Shown here in pieces: positions 10,976 to 23,200 of a stretch of 64,000 nt of DNA. The stretch is from Letharia columbiana (taxonomy: Eukaryota; Ascomycota; Lecanoromycetes; Lecanorales; Parmeliaceae), in contig NW_023501093.1 in the NCBI RefSeq assembly GCF_014066305.1, positions 284,252-348,251 of the forward strand. Direction: 5' to 3'. Below the pieces are notes generated by a model that searched no databases, was not told where the DNA came from, and saw only the letters and a list, made by a program, of their open reading frames with translations. The translations under genes were made by a program, and so were the position numbers. The first letter of the stretch is position 1; each line of letters opens with the position of its first letter.

Positions 10976-11217
10976 CGCGCTAACGATAATATTAAAATAT
11001 TATAACTTTTTTTAATATAGTATTTCTTTTTTTATATATTAAAACTTTTCGCGCTAGGTGTATTTTTTCTTAATAATTTCTTTAATAAGTTAAAGTGCTT
11101 TAAGCTAAAGAATAAGAAGAATATCGCGCTAACGGTGATTTTGAAACATCGCGATATTTTTTGATGTGATATTCTTTTTTTAGCTATTAAAACTTTTCGC
11201 GCTAGACGTATTTTTCC
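10976..11217. repeat. Two ~92-bp direct repeats after the Helitron remnant
   Basis: 10976-11068 and 11125-11215 are direct repeats starting CGCGCTAACG and ending with ACTTTTCGCGCTAG(G/A)YGTA, 56 bp apart. The second unit is nearly unmutated (it keeps TTTTGAAACATCGCGATAT) and the first carries RIP changes. The second unit contains an inverted repeat ATATCGCG/CGCGATAT. CTAG at the unit ends recalls the CTRR ends of Helitrons, but the expected host T does not follow, so I do not call them Helitron termini. Confidence 0.7.
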
Positions 11218-11249
11218 TTTTTTTATTTATAAATAATTTAATTCTCCTC

Positions 11250-12350
11250 TCGCACTTTACGTACATTTCTTAATTAACACTTATTATTCTTTATTTAAAT
11301 TATCTAATAATCTTATTTATATCCTTTAGACTTAGTATTATATTCTTTCTCTATCGAATAATATATAATATAAGTAGATTATCGTCGAAGACTTCTATCT
11401 TTATTTAATTTAAATTTAATTAGAGAAAAATAATATTAGCTCTATAAAGAATATTAGCCTTATTATCGGCTTTGGTCTATTCGCAATTTAGCGAGATTAT
11501 AAATAATATTATATTAACGATCGAAATTAACTTCTACGCGAAGTACGTAGCTATTAAATTAATATCTGAGATTAGATATAAGCGAGTTTTAATAATAATT
11601 AAATTATTATAGCTAACGCTATTTAGAACGCGATCTCTTATTTTAATAGTTAACTCTTTTTTCTTAATAACTATAAAGATATCGATAAGACTATACTTTA
11701 GAATATCGTATTACGAAGAGTATGAAATAACTCTAAAGTAGCTATTACTATAACTTTATCTAATATTATCTTTATTCTCCTTTAAGATAATATTATCGCT
11801 TATTCTCGCTTTAAGATTCTTCTTAATATTATTACTTAGTTTAATTATGATATATTAATAAGATCTAATTTAGCTTAGTTATTAAAGACGATCGAGCTTA
11901 TTTTCTAAGATAAGATCTCTATATAAAATCGCTACAATATCGAGATCGTCGATTATATACTTTAAGATATTCGAAAAAATCTTACTTCTTTTAATAGTAT
12001 AGTTATATACTTCTATAATAATTTTTATTAAATTCTTTTAGTTATTAAGAGTGCTAAGTTAGATTATATCGCTCGGATTACGTTAAAAGCGTTTTATCTT
12101 TAAAACTATATTTAAATCTTTAGACTAATAGAAAATATAAGATTTCGAAATTCTAATCTTACTAATTAAGGCTAAACTAATATAGAGAAATTCTTTTAGA
12201 GGTGTCGTCGGCGACGGTAACACGTTCTAGGGGCGCTAATAGCGGCGTCTAGCTAATAGTACTCGAGTTTATATATAATATCTTAACGTAATAACTCTAA
12301 GAGCTTAATATCTAAGAAATCCAGCTATAGACTCTTAACTATTTTCTAAT
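11250..12350 (+). other. RIP-mutated, formerly coding-looking sequence, unrecognised
   Basis: Codon-like composition on the plus strand (many GCT, GAG and TCG triplets between RIP-type stops) suggests a dead coding region of about 900 bp between 11310 and 12180, but no family was recognised. A small GC-rich pocket at 12200-12260 contains the palindrome CGTCGGCGACG. The LINE begins just to the right. Confidence 0.35.
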
Positions 12351-12879
12351 AAAATACCTCTATATCTTTATTAAATATTTAAAAAGAATAAATAACTATA
12401 TAATAAACGAAGTCTTTTTATTATTCTAATAAGCTACTTTATTTAATATCTCGCTATTACTATATTATTCTTTAAGGCGTATACGCGTTATAATATAAAA
12501 AACTTTTTTATTAAATCGAGATAATTAAAAGAAATAACGATTAAGATTTAAGAGCTAAGAATCTTATTAGAAGATATATTCTAAAAAATTTAAATTAAAA
12601 TATAATATAGATAATTAATATATTATATTAATTATTAATATAACGCTATAATATTAATATTTAACTCTATTAAGATTATTATAAAAGAGTCTTTTTTAAA
12701 TTAATAACTTAAAATTATTAATAAATAATTTATTAAGAATTAATTAAATAACGAAGTAATATAAGAGAATAGTATATCGTTAAAGTATAGTCTATCTTCG
12801 AATAAGCTATAATCTAATAATAAAGTAAATTTAATATCTATTAAGTTTTATTAATCTTCTCTCTCTTAATATAAGAAAT

Positions 12880-15800
12880 ATTTTAATCTAGATTTTCTAG
12901 AAGAATAAGTTATTAAAAAAGAGGATATTAATTAATATATATTAAAGAAGAAGAAAAGAAAGAAGTAAAGAAAAGCTAAGAAGAATAGATAGCGTGAGAA
13001 AAGATAGAGAATAATAGAGAAGTTAAGATAAAGGGGAGAAGATTTTTCTTAATTCTATAAATTCTATAAGTAAAATTATTAATTATAAAACTATAATAAA
13101 TTAATAGGAAAAATAACTCCTCTATCTTCGCTATTCGAAATATTAATCTTTAAATAAAGGCGAGTTAATACTCTTAACTCTTTTTAATTACTAATAAAGA
13201 AAAAGATAAAAAAGACTTAATTATAGAAGATAAGCTTAATTCGCGCTTTATCTCCGATAGTAAAAAGCGAGACGTTAAAAGAAGTAATTCTATTAAATTA
13301 TATTAAATTAAAGTCTAGATCTAGACTATAGCTTTTATATATATTAATATAAAAGAATAAGATAATATTTATTCGACGTAATAAGAAAGAAGAAGATATT
13401 ATTATTTTAATAATATCGGCTCTTAAAAATAATAAATAGCTTTATTTAAAAATATTATTTAAATTACGAAGAAAATAGAATAAATTAATTTTAAGATAAA
13501 TTATAAAGAGGTTAAAGAAGATTATAGAGCTTAAAAATATAATATTTATAAAACTCTATAACGTTAAAGATTAAATAATATACTATTACTCTTCTTTCGC
13601 GATCGTTAAAGAAGCTAAAAATCGAAGCTTTTATATTAATATTTTAATTATAAATATTATTAGATATTATATAAGAGAGCTTTAAATATATATAACGAAT
13701 AAGAGTTCGCTAGATATTATAGATTTTTATCTTTTAATTATATAGATAATAGAGATAAAGAACTTTAAGAGTTTAAAATTCTAATTAATATATTAGAAGT
13801 TTAAAAGTATTATAAGTAATAAAATTATAATTATTTTTAAAAAAAGCTTTAAAATATATAGCTTCGAGTTTATAATTAAATAATTAAAATTAAAATATAA
13901 TAAAGTATTTAATATTAGATTTAGATTAATAAATTTAATTAAGATATATAATATTTATAGAGAAGTATATTTAATAATTAAGTGCGAAAAACTATAGATA
14001 TTAAAATCTATAAATATTATAAAGTTTTTTCTTATAAAGAATAGATTTATTATATTATAATTATAGCTATATATAAGATATAAATAATTTTACTTAATAT
14101 TTATTTAATTTTAAATCTAGATTATTTTAGAAAAATATATAATATAATATAGAGTTATAAGGTTAATATTCTACTACTTTAAGAGATAAACCTATTTAAT
14201 AAGATTATAAAATATTATAAAAGATTATTTCTATAAATAGCTATTATAACTTATCGAGTTAAAAAAAATAAAGTCGCTATTATTATAAATATTAAATTTA
14301 TAAAATAGTAAAAAGATAAAGACTTAAATTATATTCTTTATAAAGAAGATAATAAAAGAATTTTAATTTATAAAGTTAAATATAAAGAATATATATTTAT
14401 AATAGTATTAATATACGCTTTAACTAAAGGGGTTATAAGGCTATTATAATTAAAAGTAAATATAAAAATACTTAAATAGATATTACTATGGATACTCTAT
14501 AATATAATAAAGAGAGATTAAAATTTTACGCTAATCGCTATAGATAAAGTTTTTATAATCCCTCCATCTCTCTTATAACTACGAGTACTATTCGAATTAT
14601 TATTAAAGCTTAAAGAAATAGCGTATATTATTTAATAAACGATTAGAGAATTTAAAACTTAAATCTTAAAATCTTTATATACTTCTTAAGCGATAAAACC
14701 TTAATTTTTAGAATTAATTAAATTTATATTTAAGATAATTAAATAGAAGAATTAAAGAATTAGAAGATAGCGCTTAATAAATTACTTATTAATTATAAAA
14801 CTATAACGACTATAATAAGAATAATCTTTATAATTACTTAAGAATTTAAGCGATAAAAATTATTATTTTTATTTCTATAAAGAAATTAGATATAAGCCTT
14901 ATATTTAAAGATATTATAAATACTCTTAAAAGAAAACTCGATAAAAGAGTAAATAATTTATAAGATATTAATAGCGTAATTTATAAAATATATCGTAAAG
15001 AATAATTATAGAGTAAATTAGAAAGTTAAATATAATCTATAGCGTAATTATCTATAACTATAAAAGAAAAAACGTTTTAAATTATTAAACTTCGAATTAG
15101 AGAAAAGAATAGTAATTATTAAAATACGCGAGAAATAGCTTATAGATATATATAATTAATTCTATTTCTATAATATTATAGCTAAATATCTTATTCTTAA
15201 TAAGAAGTTAATAAGATAGTTTTTTATAAAAGCTAGATATATAAATTATAGCTTTATTAAAACTCTAAAGAATAATTAAGAAGAGATATATATAAATTTA
15301 AAAGATATTCTTAGAATAGTAATAGATTATTATCGAAATCTTTATAATATAAAATTCTTAGATAAGAGCGTTTAAGATAAAATTCTATAGTATATAATAG
15401 ATTAAGTGAGCTCGATAATATTATTAAAATAAAAAACTCTATTAAAGCTTAAGAGATATAAATCGCTATTTATTAAGCGTTTTTAAAAACCTCGCTAAAT
15501 AAAAATAATCTTTTAAGCGAGTTTTATAAGATTATTATAAGATATAAGAAGAAGAAAAAAGAGAAAATCTTAATTATTATTACGCGATTAATCTTCTTCT
15601 ATAATTAAATATAGCGAAAATAGAAACTTCTAAAGTATTAAATAAATAAGATTCTTATTATTCTTTTTAAAAATAAAGGAAAATAAATCGATATTAAGAA
15701 TTATTATCCTCTATCTATTATAAATATAAATTATAAAATCTTTATAAATATTTTAATATAATATCTAATAAAGACTTTAGGCGGGGTAATTAACGAATAA

Positions 15801-18200
15801 TAATTAATCTTTTTATTAAAAAGACTTATTAATAATAATATTAAAATAATTTAATTTCTAATAATTAAGTATAAACTCGCTAAAAAATTATCGTAGAAAT
15901 AAGAGAAAATTATTATTCTCTTTTTTAATTAGAAAAAAATATATAATTAAATTAACTATAAGTTTCTTCTAGCGATTTTAAAAGAATTAAATATATTTAA
16001 GAAATTTATTATTTAAATATAGCTTATTTATAAAAAAGTTAAGATTAAGATTTATATTAATAACTATATTAAAGAAATAATTATAATATAAAGTAATATA
16101 AAATAGAGGGATTCTCTAAGTTACCCCCTATTCGTAATTATAATTAAAAATCTAATTTAATATATCACTTATAATTCTTAAATCTCGAAGATATAAATAG
16201 AGAATAGAGTATTAAAGATAATAATATATATTAATAATATTATAATTATTATATAATTTTAAAAAGAGATAAATATTATAATAATAATTTTAAGAATCTA
16301 TTACGCTATAATTAACGCGAGAATTAATTAAAATAAATTATATATATTATATATAAGAAATATCGCTTATATTTATATTATTAATATAAAGAAAATTTCT
16401 CTTAATAATCTCTATAAATATCTAGGGATATTAATTAAGATAGATATTAATTATTAATTAAATAATTTTTAAATTAAAATTCTATAAAAGATTAAGAAAT
16501 TAGTATAAAACTAGTTATAATTTTATCTATCCTTTTAAAAATAGAGTAATAATTAAAATTATCTTTATAATATCTCTTTCTAAATTTATCTTATAATTTT
16601 TATATATATTCTTAATAATACGTGATAAGTTAGAAAAGAAATATTATAAGTTAATATAAGATAATAAAGTTCGAGATATTATTCGCGATCTTTATATTTA
16701 TTATTAAATAAAAAAAGATAAAGTTAAAATAATTAATTTATAAGTTATTATTAATAAAAGCGTTATAGCTATAATTAATAGAGTAATTAACTTTCTTAAA
16801 TTAATATAAATTATTTTAATTAAAGATATTTTAGCGTTATATATTTAAAGTTTTTTATATATCTTAATATTTATTAATTCTTAAATAACTCGATTCTTTA
16901 ATTAATTTAATTATATTTTAAAGCTAATATAAACTATCTAATAGCGATAAAAAAAGATATCTATATAAATCCTTTAAATTAAATCCTCTTTAATTATTAT
17001 AAAACTATTAATAATATTAATATTCTATTATTTATTATTAAGAAAAGTCGATTTAAAGAATATAAAAAAGTTTAACTTTAAGATTTAATAAGCTCTATAA
17101 AATAGAGGTATTAGAGTCTTAAAAGATATATAGAACTCGATATATATAATTTTAATAATTTTAGCTAAAATAGTATATAATAAATACTCTTTTTAGATTA
17201 ACTATATTATTAATAAATTAATTTCTAACGCTATTCTATTAAATTAATACTTATTACTTTTAATTTTATATATATAAAGATTAGATATATTTTAATAGAA
17301 ATACTTTATAGAGATTAACGATTATCTTATTTCTTTATTAAAGATTAACTTTTAATAAATCTATCTTATAATTTTAAATAAGAGATTAAAAGCTATTAAT
17401 TTTAGCGATAAAATTAAAAGCCTTATTCTCGTTTATTAATATTATTATAAATTAAAAGTCTTAATAAATAGAATATAAATTACGATTTATAATAAGTTTA
17501 GAATATCGCGTATAGAGAATCTTCTTTAATAATTACTTTATAAGAAGATTTAATTAAAAATTAATTTTATTTAGATATCGATATAATAATAGCTATACTC
17601 TATTTATAATATTAATTAATTCTTATTTTATATATAGATCGAGTATATAATATCGAAAGCGATATAAAAAGAGTTTTTTATTATTTTAGATTAATTAATT
17701 CTTAACTCGATATCTAAAATAAAAATTATTAATAAGATAATTATTTTTATAGCACTTAGCTTTAATCTAAGAAGTATTAATAAAAAACGATAAAATATCC
17801 TTTATTAGATTACTATTTAATCTCTATAGAAATATTATTTATTATATAGTTTTAGCGATTTAGTTATATACTAATTTCTAGATATCGCTCGAAGTTATTA
17901 TTAAATTCTAATTCGAAAGTAGATCTTTATAAATCGAATTTTATATCTTTATAAGAGATATTAAATTAAGAAATATAATATATAAATATTTAAGAATCTT
18001 TAAGACGAGTTTTTCGATCGAATAAAGATTTATAAAAGTCTTATTTACTTAATATTTAACTTCTTTATAATAATAAGTTAAATTAAGCGAAGGGTAATAG
18101 AGATAATTAAGAAGCTAAATAATATTATAAAGAATTAAAATATAAGTATTAGCGATATTAGTAATTAAGATAAATTAATAAACTTAAATCTACCATTTAG
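12880..18200 (+). pseudogene. LINE ORF1/ORF2 remnant with reverse transcriptase
   Basis: In the RT, the plus strand reads RDSLSYPLFVIIIKNLI.YIT from about 16112, matching the non-LTR RT pattern (R)QGDxLSPxLFxxxxExLxRxI. About 35 codons on comes YINN at 16227-16238 where active enzymes have (Y/F)xDD; both Asp codons are changed GAT to AAT. Upstream, around 14270-14430, a segment KVAIIINIKFI ... RILIYKVKYKEYIFIIVLIY resembles the endonuclease core, with low certainty. 12900-13700 would be ORF1 by position. Stops are too many to set ORF borders. Confidence 0.75.
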
Positions 18201-18346
18201 ATAGTTTTTCTAATTTTTTATTTATACTCTTTTTTCTTTAATTTATTTAATTTAGCGTTAATTTAATAAAGTTACTTAATATAGCCCCCCTCTATAAAGG
18301 CCTTCGCGTGATACTCTATATATACTCGAGCGAGAGTAGTTTACGA

Positions 18347-18413
18347 GTTCGAGTCCTTATAGATTTCTAGGTGGGATATCTTTATTAAGGCGGCTACCTT
18401 AGCTAAATAGCCG
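18347..18413 (+). repeat. LINE 3'-end B-box-like string and conserved hairpin
   Basis: GTTCGAGTC at 18347-18355 fits the Pol III B-box consensus GWTCRANNC, and CGGCTA (18391-18396)/TAGCCG (18408-18413) forms a 6-bp stem. The hairpin survives in copy 3, and in copy 2 apart from one C to T change. LINE RTs often recognise a 3' hairpin. No convincing A box or tRNA fold was found, so this is not called a tRNA. Confidence 0.5.
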
Positions 18414-18439
18414 AATAAAATAAATAACTTTCAAATTAA

Positions 18440-19290
18440 CTAATATAAAGAAATTCGCTTAAAGACTATTAGATATAAGTAATAATATCTTAGTAAGCTT
18501 TAAAGGATAAGAAGCTATCGATTGGTTTATCGGGTAACTATTAAATAACTTCATTACTTAGCTGATTAATACTATTTATAGTAACCTTAGCCTATATTAA
18601 ATAGCTAATTTCTATATATCTAAAGCGATTCTTTATACTCTTAATAAGAATATCGCTCGATTTAATAGTTAAGTTCTTAATAAGTTTTCTAGAGTTAAGA
18701 TCGTTTATAATAGTAGAGATTAAGTCGTTAATAAGAAAGATAGCTTCCTTCTACTTACTAAAATAATAAATACCTTCGAATTAACCTCGCTTTCACCTTA
18801 TTATTTAAAGTTAAAATAGAATTATATAGTAATGCTGCTAAGGAATTTAAAGCAGCGTATAAATTTATATAATAGAATATATTTATAAGTCAAGCATATT
18901 AAGTCTAAAATACTCGATTATCGTATTCTTAAAGGCGAACATAACGATAAATAATATTACATATTATGTATTCCTCTAGCTCCGCCTAATTTAAACGATC
19001 TATATACTTTCTTTTAACGCATTTAATTCTTAATTTAATTAGCCTTTAGTATAACGATTAATAAGGCCTAAGACTAGTTATTATAGTAGATCGACTTATA
19101 TTTATACCCCGAGATCTTTATTTATAATTAACTATATATAGCCCTAAGCTAAGTTATTAATAAGGCCGGCCTATTAATTATAGTTCTAGGCGATCTATTA
19201 AGAAGATAATCTACTCGGCCGACGAGATATATTAAGAATAAGGTTATTAAGTAGATACTTCTTCCTTAGATAAGAACGTGATTAATTAGC
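18440..19290. other. Moderately mutated sequence, unrecognised
   Basis: Between LINE copy 1 and the copia element. CA/TG partly retained (for example around 18820-18960). A coding-like plus-strand reading exists around 18960-19260 with RIP-type stops, but I could not assign a family. Confidence 0.35.
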
Positions 19291-19293
19291 GAT

Positions 19294-19500
19294 CTATAGT
19301 GATAGAAGTAGGCTAAATGGGTTAAATGCCGTATAGAAAGTAAGTAGAGTCCGATTTGACTTAGGGTTAAGGCTTTTACCTTCTTTATTAATTTCGTAGT
19401 AGTGAAAGTAGATTAAAAACGCATAGTAAGCGATTAGAGTCTGATTTATACTTAGGGCTAGGGCTAAAATTCGATCTAACTTAGAAAAATTCAACTTTAT
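19294..19500. repeat. Imperfect duplication with TTAGGG-like strings
   Basis: Two related segments, about 19330-19380 (GTAGAGTCCGATTTGACTTA) and 19420-19470 (ATTAGAGTCTGATTTATACT), each ending in GGGTTAAGGC or GGGCTAGGGC. A 66-codon minus-strand frame over this block (19294-19494) is low-complexity and hydrophobic. It is probably not a gene, since it simply reflects the less mutated duplication. Confidence 0.5.
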
Positions 19501-20062
19501 AAATTTAATTCATGGGCCTTTACTTGTTACTATATATTAAATTAATTATATATTAATAAAGATTTATAATTTTATCTTCTAGATATAATTATATTTAATA
19601 TTTTAAGATTTCTATAATAATTTAATATTAATTAATTAATATATTAATATTATTATATCTAAATTATAATAAAGCAAATTTTATATTATACTTTTAAGTA
19701 GTTTAAAAAATAAAATTTATTTAATTATTAGCGTGTATAATAAAATTATTTTTAATATTTATATTTTATTTAGCTTCGATATTATCTATATTCTTATAAT
19801 CTAAATTTTTATTTTTATCTATATATATAATAACTTACGCGAAGAATAAAACTTTAAACTTTTTTTAAATTACGCTCGCGTATTTTTTTTATATAATATT
19901 ATTAAAATATAAGTTTATTTATTAGAATAATAATTAGACTTAAAAGTTATTTATTGTTTATTTATTATATTTTATCTAATCTATTTAAAAGCTTACTTCT
20001 ATTTTTTTATTAAATCTATTAATTAGATTAAAATTTATATTTTATTTTTATATAAATATCTA
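19501..20062. other. AT-rich sequence, nothing recognised
   Basis: RIP-saturated filler up to the copia target duplication at 20063-20067. Confidence 0.5.
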
Positions 20063-20067
20063 ATTAT

Positions 20068-20216
20068 TGTTGAAATTCGGATCACGTAACTCTTGGCGTC
20101 TTGGCGGTCACGTGACATAATCATATAACACGCCTTAGCGTATCTATATCTAGTCGCTCTTTCCTTTATAATAACTTCATAGTTAACAATTAAGTATCTT
20201 ATCTTATATTTTTATA
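20068..20216 (+). repeat. Copia copy 1, 5' LTR (149 bp)
   Basis: Starts TGTTGAAATTCGG and ends TTTTTATA (from TTTTCACA). Contains ATCACGTAAC, GTCACGTGAC and TCATATAACA, that is three original CACGTG palindromes of which RIP has left one intact, plus ACGCCTTAGCGT, part of the inverted repeat ACACGCCTTAGCGTGT that is whole in the 3' LTR. Confidence 0.95.
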
Positions 20217-20233
20217 AGTTATAAGTCTAAACT
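20217..20233 (+). promoter_or_regulatory. Primer-binding site, half-tRNA(iMet) type
   Basis: AGTTATAAGTCTAAACT directly follows the 5' LTR. Undoing RIP-type changes gives a TTATGAGCCC core complementary to the initiator tRNA-Met anticodon loop, as in Drosophila copia. The inference rests on this short core. Confidence 0.55.
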
Positions 20234-20299
20234 CTATCTAGCAACTATTATATTATTATTACTATTCGCCTCTATAACTACGACTGCCCTTAAGCTTTT

Positions 20300-23200
20300 A
20301 ATATTTATCTTATAATATCTAAAGCCTATTATATAGAGATAATAATAGTAATAAAGATATTCTTTTAATCTTCTCAATAGAGATATTTCTCTCTTTTAAA
20401 ATAGTTATAGATTTAAGCGAGTATAATTTATTAATAATATAAGAGGCTAAAAATCGCTATCGCCTTTATCTTAAGCGAGCTAAGATATATCGCCTTTAGT
20501 CGAAATATCGAACTCGCTAAGTATATTAAATATATAATTATATTATTATATAATCGAGTTATATTATTAAAGCCCTTTAAATTTTACTAGCTTTTACTAA
20601 GTTAGAATATTTAAGTTTATTAAAAATAGAGTTATTTTATATTAATATTAACTTTAAAACTATATATTAACTATCGAATTAATAGTTATTAATTAAAACT
20701 AGTTAAATATTAATATTAATAATCTAATTATAGTTTAAAGTATTTTAGAGCTGGTACTATTATCTCTTAATACGTCTATAAATTTACTAAGATTAAAATA
20801 ATAAGAATATCTTATTAATATTAGCTTTTAAGTCTTTAAAAGCCTCTTAAAAAAGAGGGCTAAGATCTTATTATCGAATTCTTTCTTTATAATCGCTTAT
20901 ATTCTATTATCGTAATTATAAAGTTAGAATAATCTTCGAAGTCTTATAATAATAATTAGCGATATAGATATTCTAAATTTAAATTTCTAAATAAGTAATA
21001 TAAGAAGAATATTAATCCCTCTTTAAGAAGAAGGTTTATATATTTATAATAATTATACTTTATATAGTCTTATTAGAAATTAGCCTTTATCTATAAGTTA
21101 TCTTTATTATTAAATATCTTTTATTTTAATTATATCGCCTATATCTATCGTAGCTCTATATATAAATATTTTCTATTTTTTATATAAGAACTCGAAGCTT
21201 AAAGATAATAGTTAACTAGTATTAATAAGATCTTTAAAAACTTTAATAACGATTAGAGTATTTATTCTACTTTTACTACTTTATTAAATAATAATTTTAT
21301 TAATTTTAAATCTAAAGTTACCGTCCTGCCCGTTTGTAAAGTTTCAGAACTAGCGTATTACGGTTATGAAACGGTATTATAACGATTCTATGCTAGTTGA
21401 AAAACCGTTCTAGAACCGATTTACAACCGATTCATAACCGTTTTACAACAGTCGTAAACTATAGACCTCTTCCCTTAGAACCCATAACGGTTATAGTTTT
21501 ACAACCGTTCTACAACCGTTTTATAATCGTTATAATAATATTTTTTTATTTTTATTTTTTTACTAAGTCTCGAATAGGCTAGTAGTATTATATAATATAT
21601 CTTCTAATATAAAAATTTCGCTAAAATTCGAAAAAAACGAATTTTAAGTTGTTAGCGTTGATATTTAAGCTTATATATACTAAGCGAATTTTCAGCCCTA
21701 TAAAGAACTTTAAAATTAAAATTTATTTTTAGTTATTATATAGATTATTTATAGTTCTATAAGAATCGTATAACCGTTCTACAACCGTTTTACAACCGTT
21801 CGACAACTGTCACGTGACCGTCACGTGACCGTTGAACAACCGATGTGAAATTATGAGTTAGAATAATTCTTCTAACGAGTATGAATTGAGTTTCGTATCG
21901 GTTGTATATCGGTGATACATCGGTTGTTTATCGGTTATTAGTTATAGAACCGTTATATAACGGTAATATATCTTTAGTAATGGCCAGGACAGTAGCGAAA
22001 ATATATTTAGCTCTATAAGCGATACTAAGCTATTCGACCTTTATACTAAAAAGTCTATTATATTTATTTCGAAGTTATTCTTAGAATCTTTCTTTAAATT
22101 TACTATTTCGTTTAAAATATTAGTTAAATTACTATTACTATTATTATTATCACCCTCTTTATTAATATTCTATATATCTTTATCTAGATTATCTTCTAGC
22201 GATAATAGATCTAAATAATTAATTATAGTATTTTATAACTAAGATTTAATTCTAATTTAGCGAAAATAATTTTCTTTTAATCTTTATCGCTATTCTAAAA
22301 TTTAATATAGAATATATTAGATAAAAATAAGATATTAAGAATTAATTAATACTTAATAATCTTTTATTTTTTATTAAAATTACGAAGTTTAAAGCTTATA
22401 TAATTATTTTCTAATATTTTAAATATAGTAATCGCTAGTTTATCGAGATTAATTATAATAATAAAAATTTTTAAATAATATTAGACGTTATTATTAAATA
22501 TTATAAGTCTAAAGACTTTAAACTCTATATAAAGCTAATTCGCTAATTACTCGATATTACTCTTACTTTTAAAGAAGATATTCGCTAATACGAAAAGAAC
22601 TTTTATAAGGTTACTATCAAAATCGTTAGCCTATATAAATCGCTCGCTTTTATTAGAGCTCTTTCTAATTTAACTCTTTCTTATAAAATTCGAGAACTCT
22701 TTTAATATCTTTATAATTATTTATACTTAGATTTATAAGCTATATAATAATAAGATTATTAAATTTAATAAAGTTATCTATATCGCGGTAAATAAAGAGA
22801 TCTATCTACTATTATTTAAAGATAATAATATTATTATATACGCTATTTATAATAATAATAATAAAAATAAAAATAAGTAATTTATTAAATATTATAAAAC
22901 CGACAATTCGAAAATTAATCGCGAAACTTATTCTCTATATAAGATCGCCGAACGTAAATTTAGATATTTCCTCGCTAAATACTAGACTAAGTTCTCTTAT
23001 CTAAAGCCTAAAAAGTTTATATCAAATAAAAAAAAAAGAAGAAGACTTATATTATTATAATTAATTTTAATAATATAGAGAAAGATCTTAGCACTAAGCG
23101 TAAGCGTATCGAAGAGATATTCTTTAATACCTTTACTTTAGAGAAGAATAAATATCTTAATATTAATTATATCTTTCTAAAAGAATTAGATTTAATTATA

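Larger units (their letters stand above)
12351..18439 (+). mobile_element. LINE (Tad1-like non-LTR retrotransposon), copy 1
   Basis: About 6.1 kb, collinear with 28747-34837 and with the inverse of 58445-64000. The left limit is where similarity to copy 2 starts (AAAATACCTC against AAAGTACCTT). The right limit lies just after ATAACTTTCAAATTAA. A non-LTR RT motif at 16110-16240 and the lack of terminal repeats make it a LINE; length and host fit the fungal Tad1 clade. Its 3' end carries a conserved hairpin and a B-box-like string. Nearly every CA/TG has been lost, so it is an old inactive copy. Confidence 0.85.

Noticed and set aside
11050..11217. Helitron 3' terminus
   Set aside because: CTAG and a nearby inverted repeat are suggestive, but the next base is G or A rather than the host T and the hairpin is on the wrong side at an unusual distance.
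18290..18370. Possible tRNA in the LINE 3' end
   Set aside because: TCTATAA/TTATAGA can pair as an acceptor and a B-box-like string is present, but the T stem does not pair and no A box or D arm fits, so no tRNA is called.
19360..19470. Telomeric repeat
   Set aside because: Only isolated TTAGGG-like strings, no array.
19294..19494. 66-codon minus-strand frame
   Set aside because: Hydrophobic low-complexity translation across an imperfect duplication; no signal, homologue or regulatory context.
21397..21582. 61-codon plus-strand frame
   Set aside because: It is a translation of the ACAACCGTT repeats followed by a run of T-rich sequence; no family resemblance and no conserved context.
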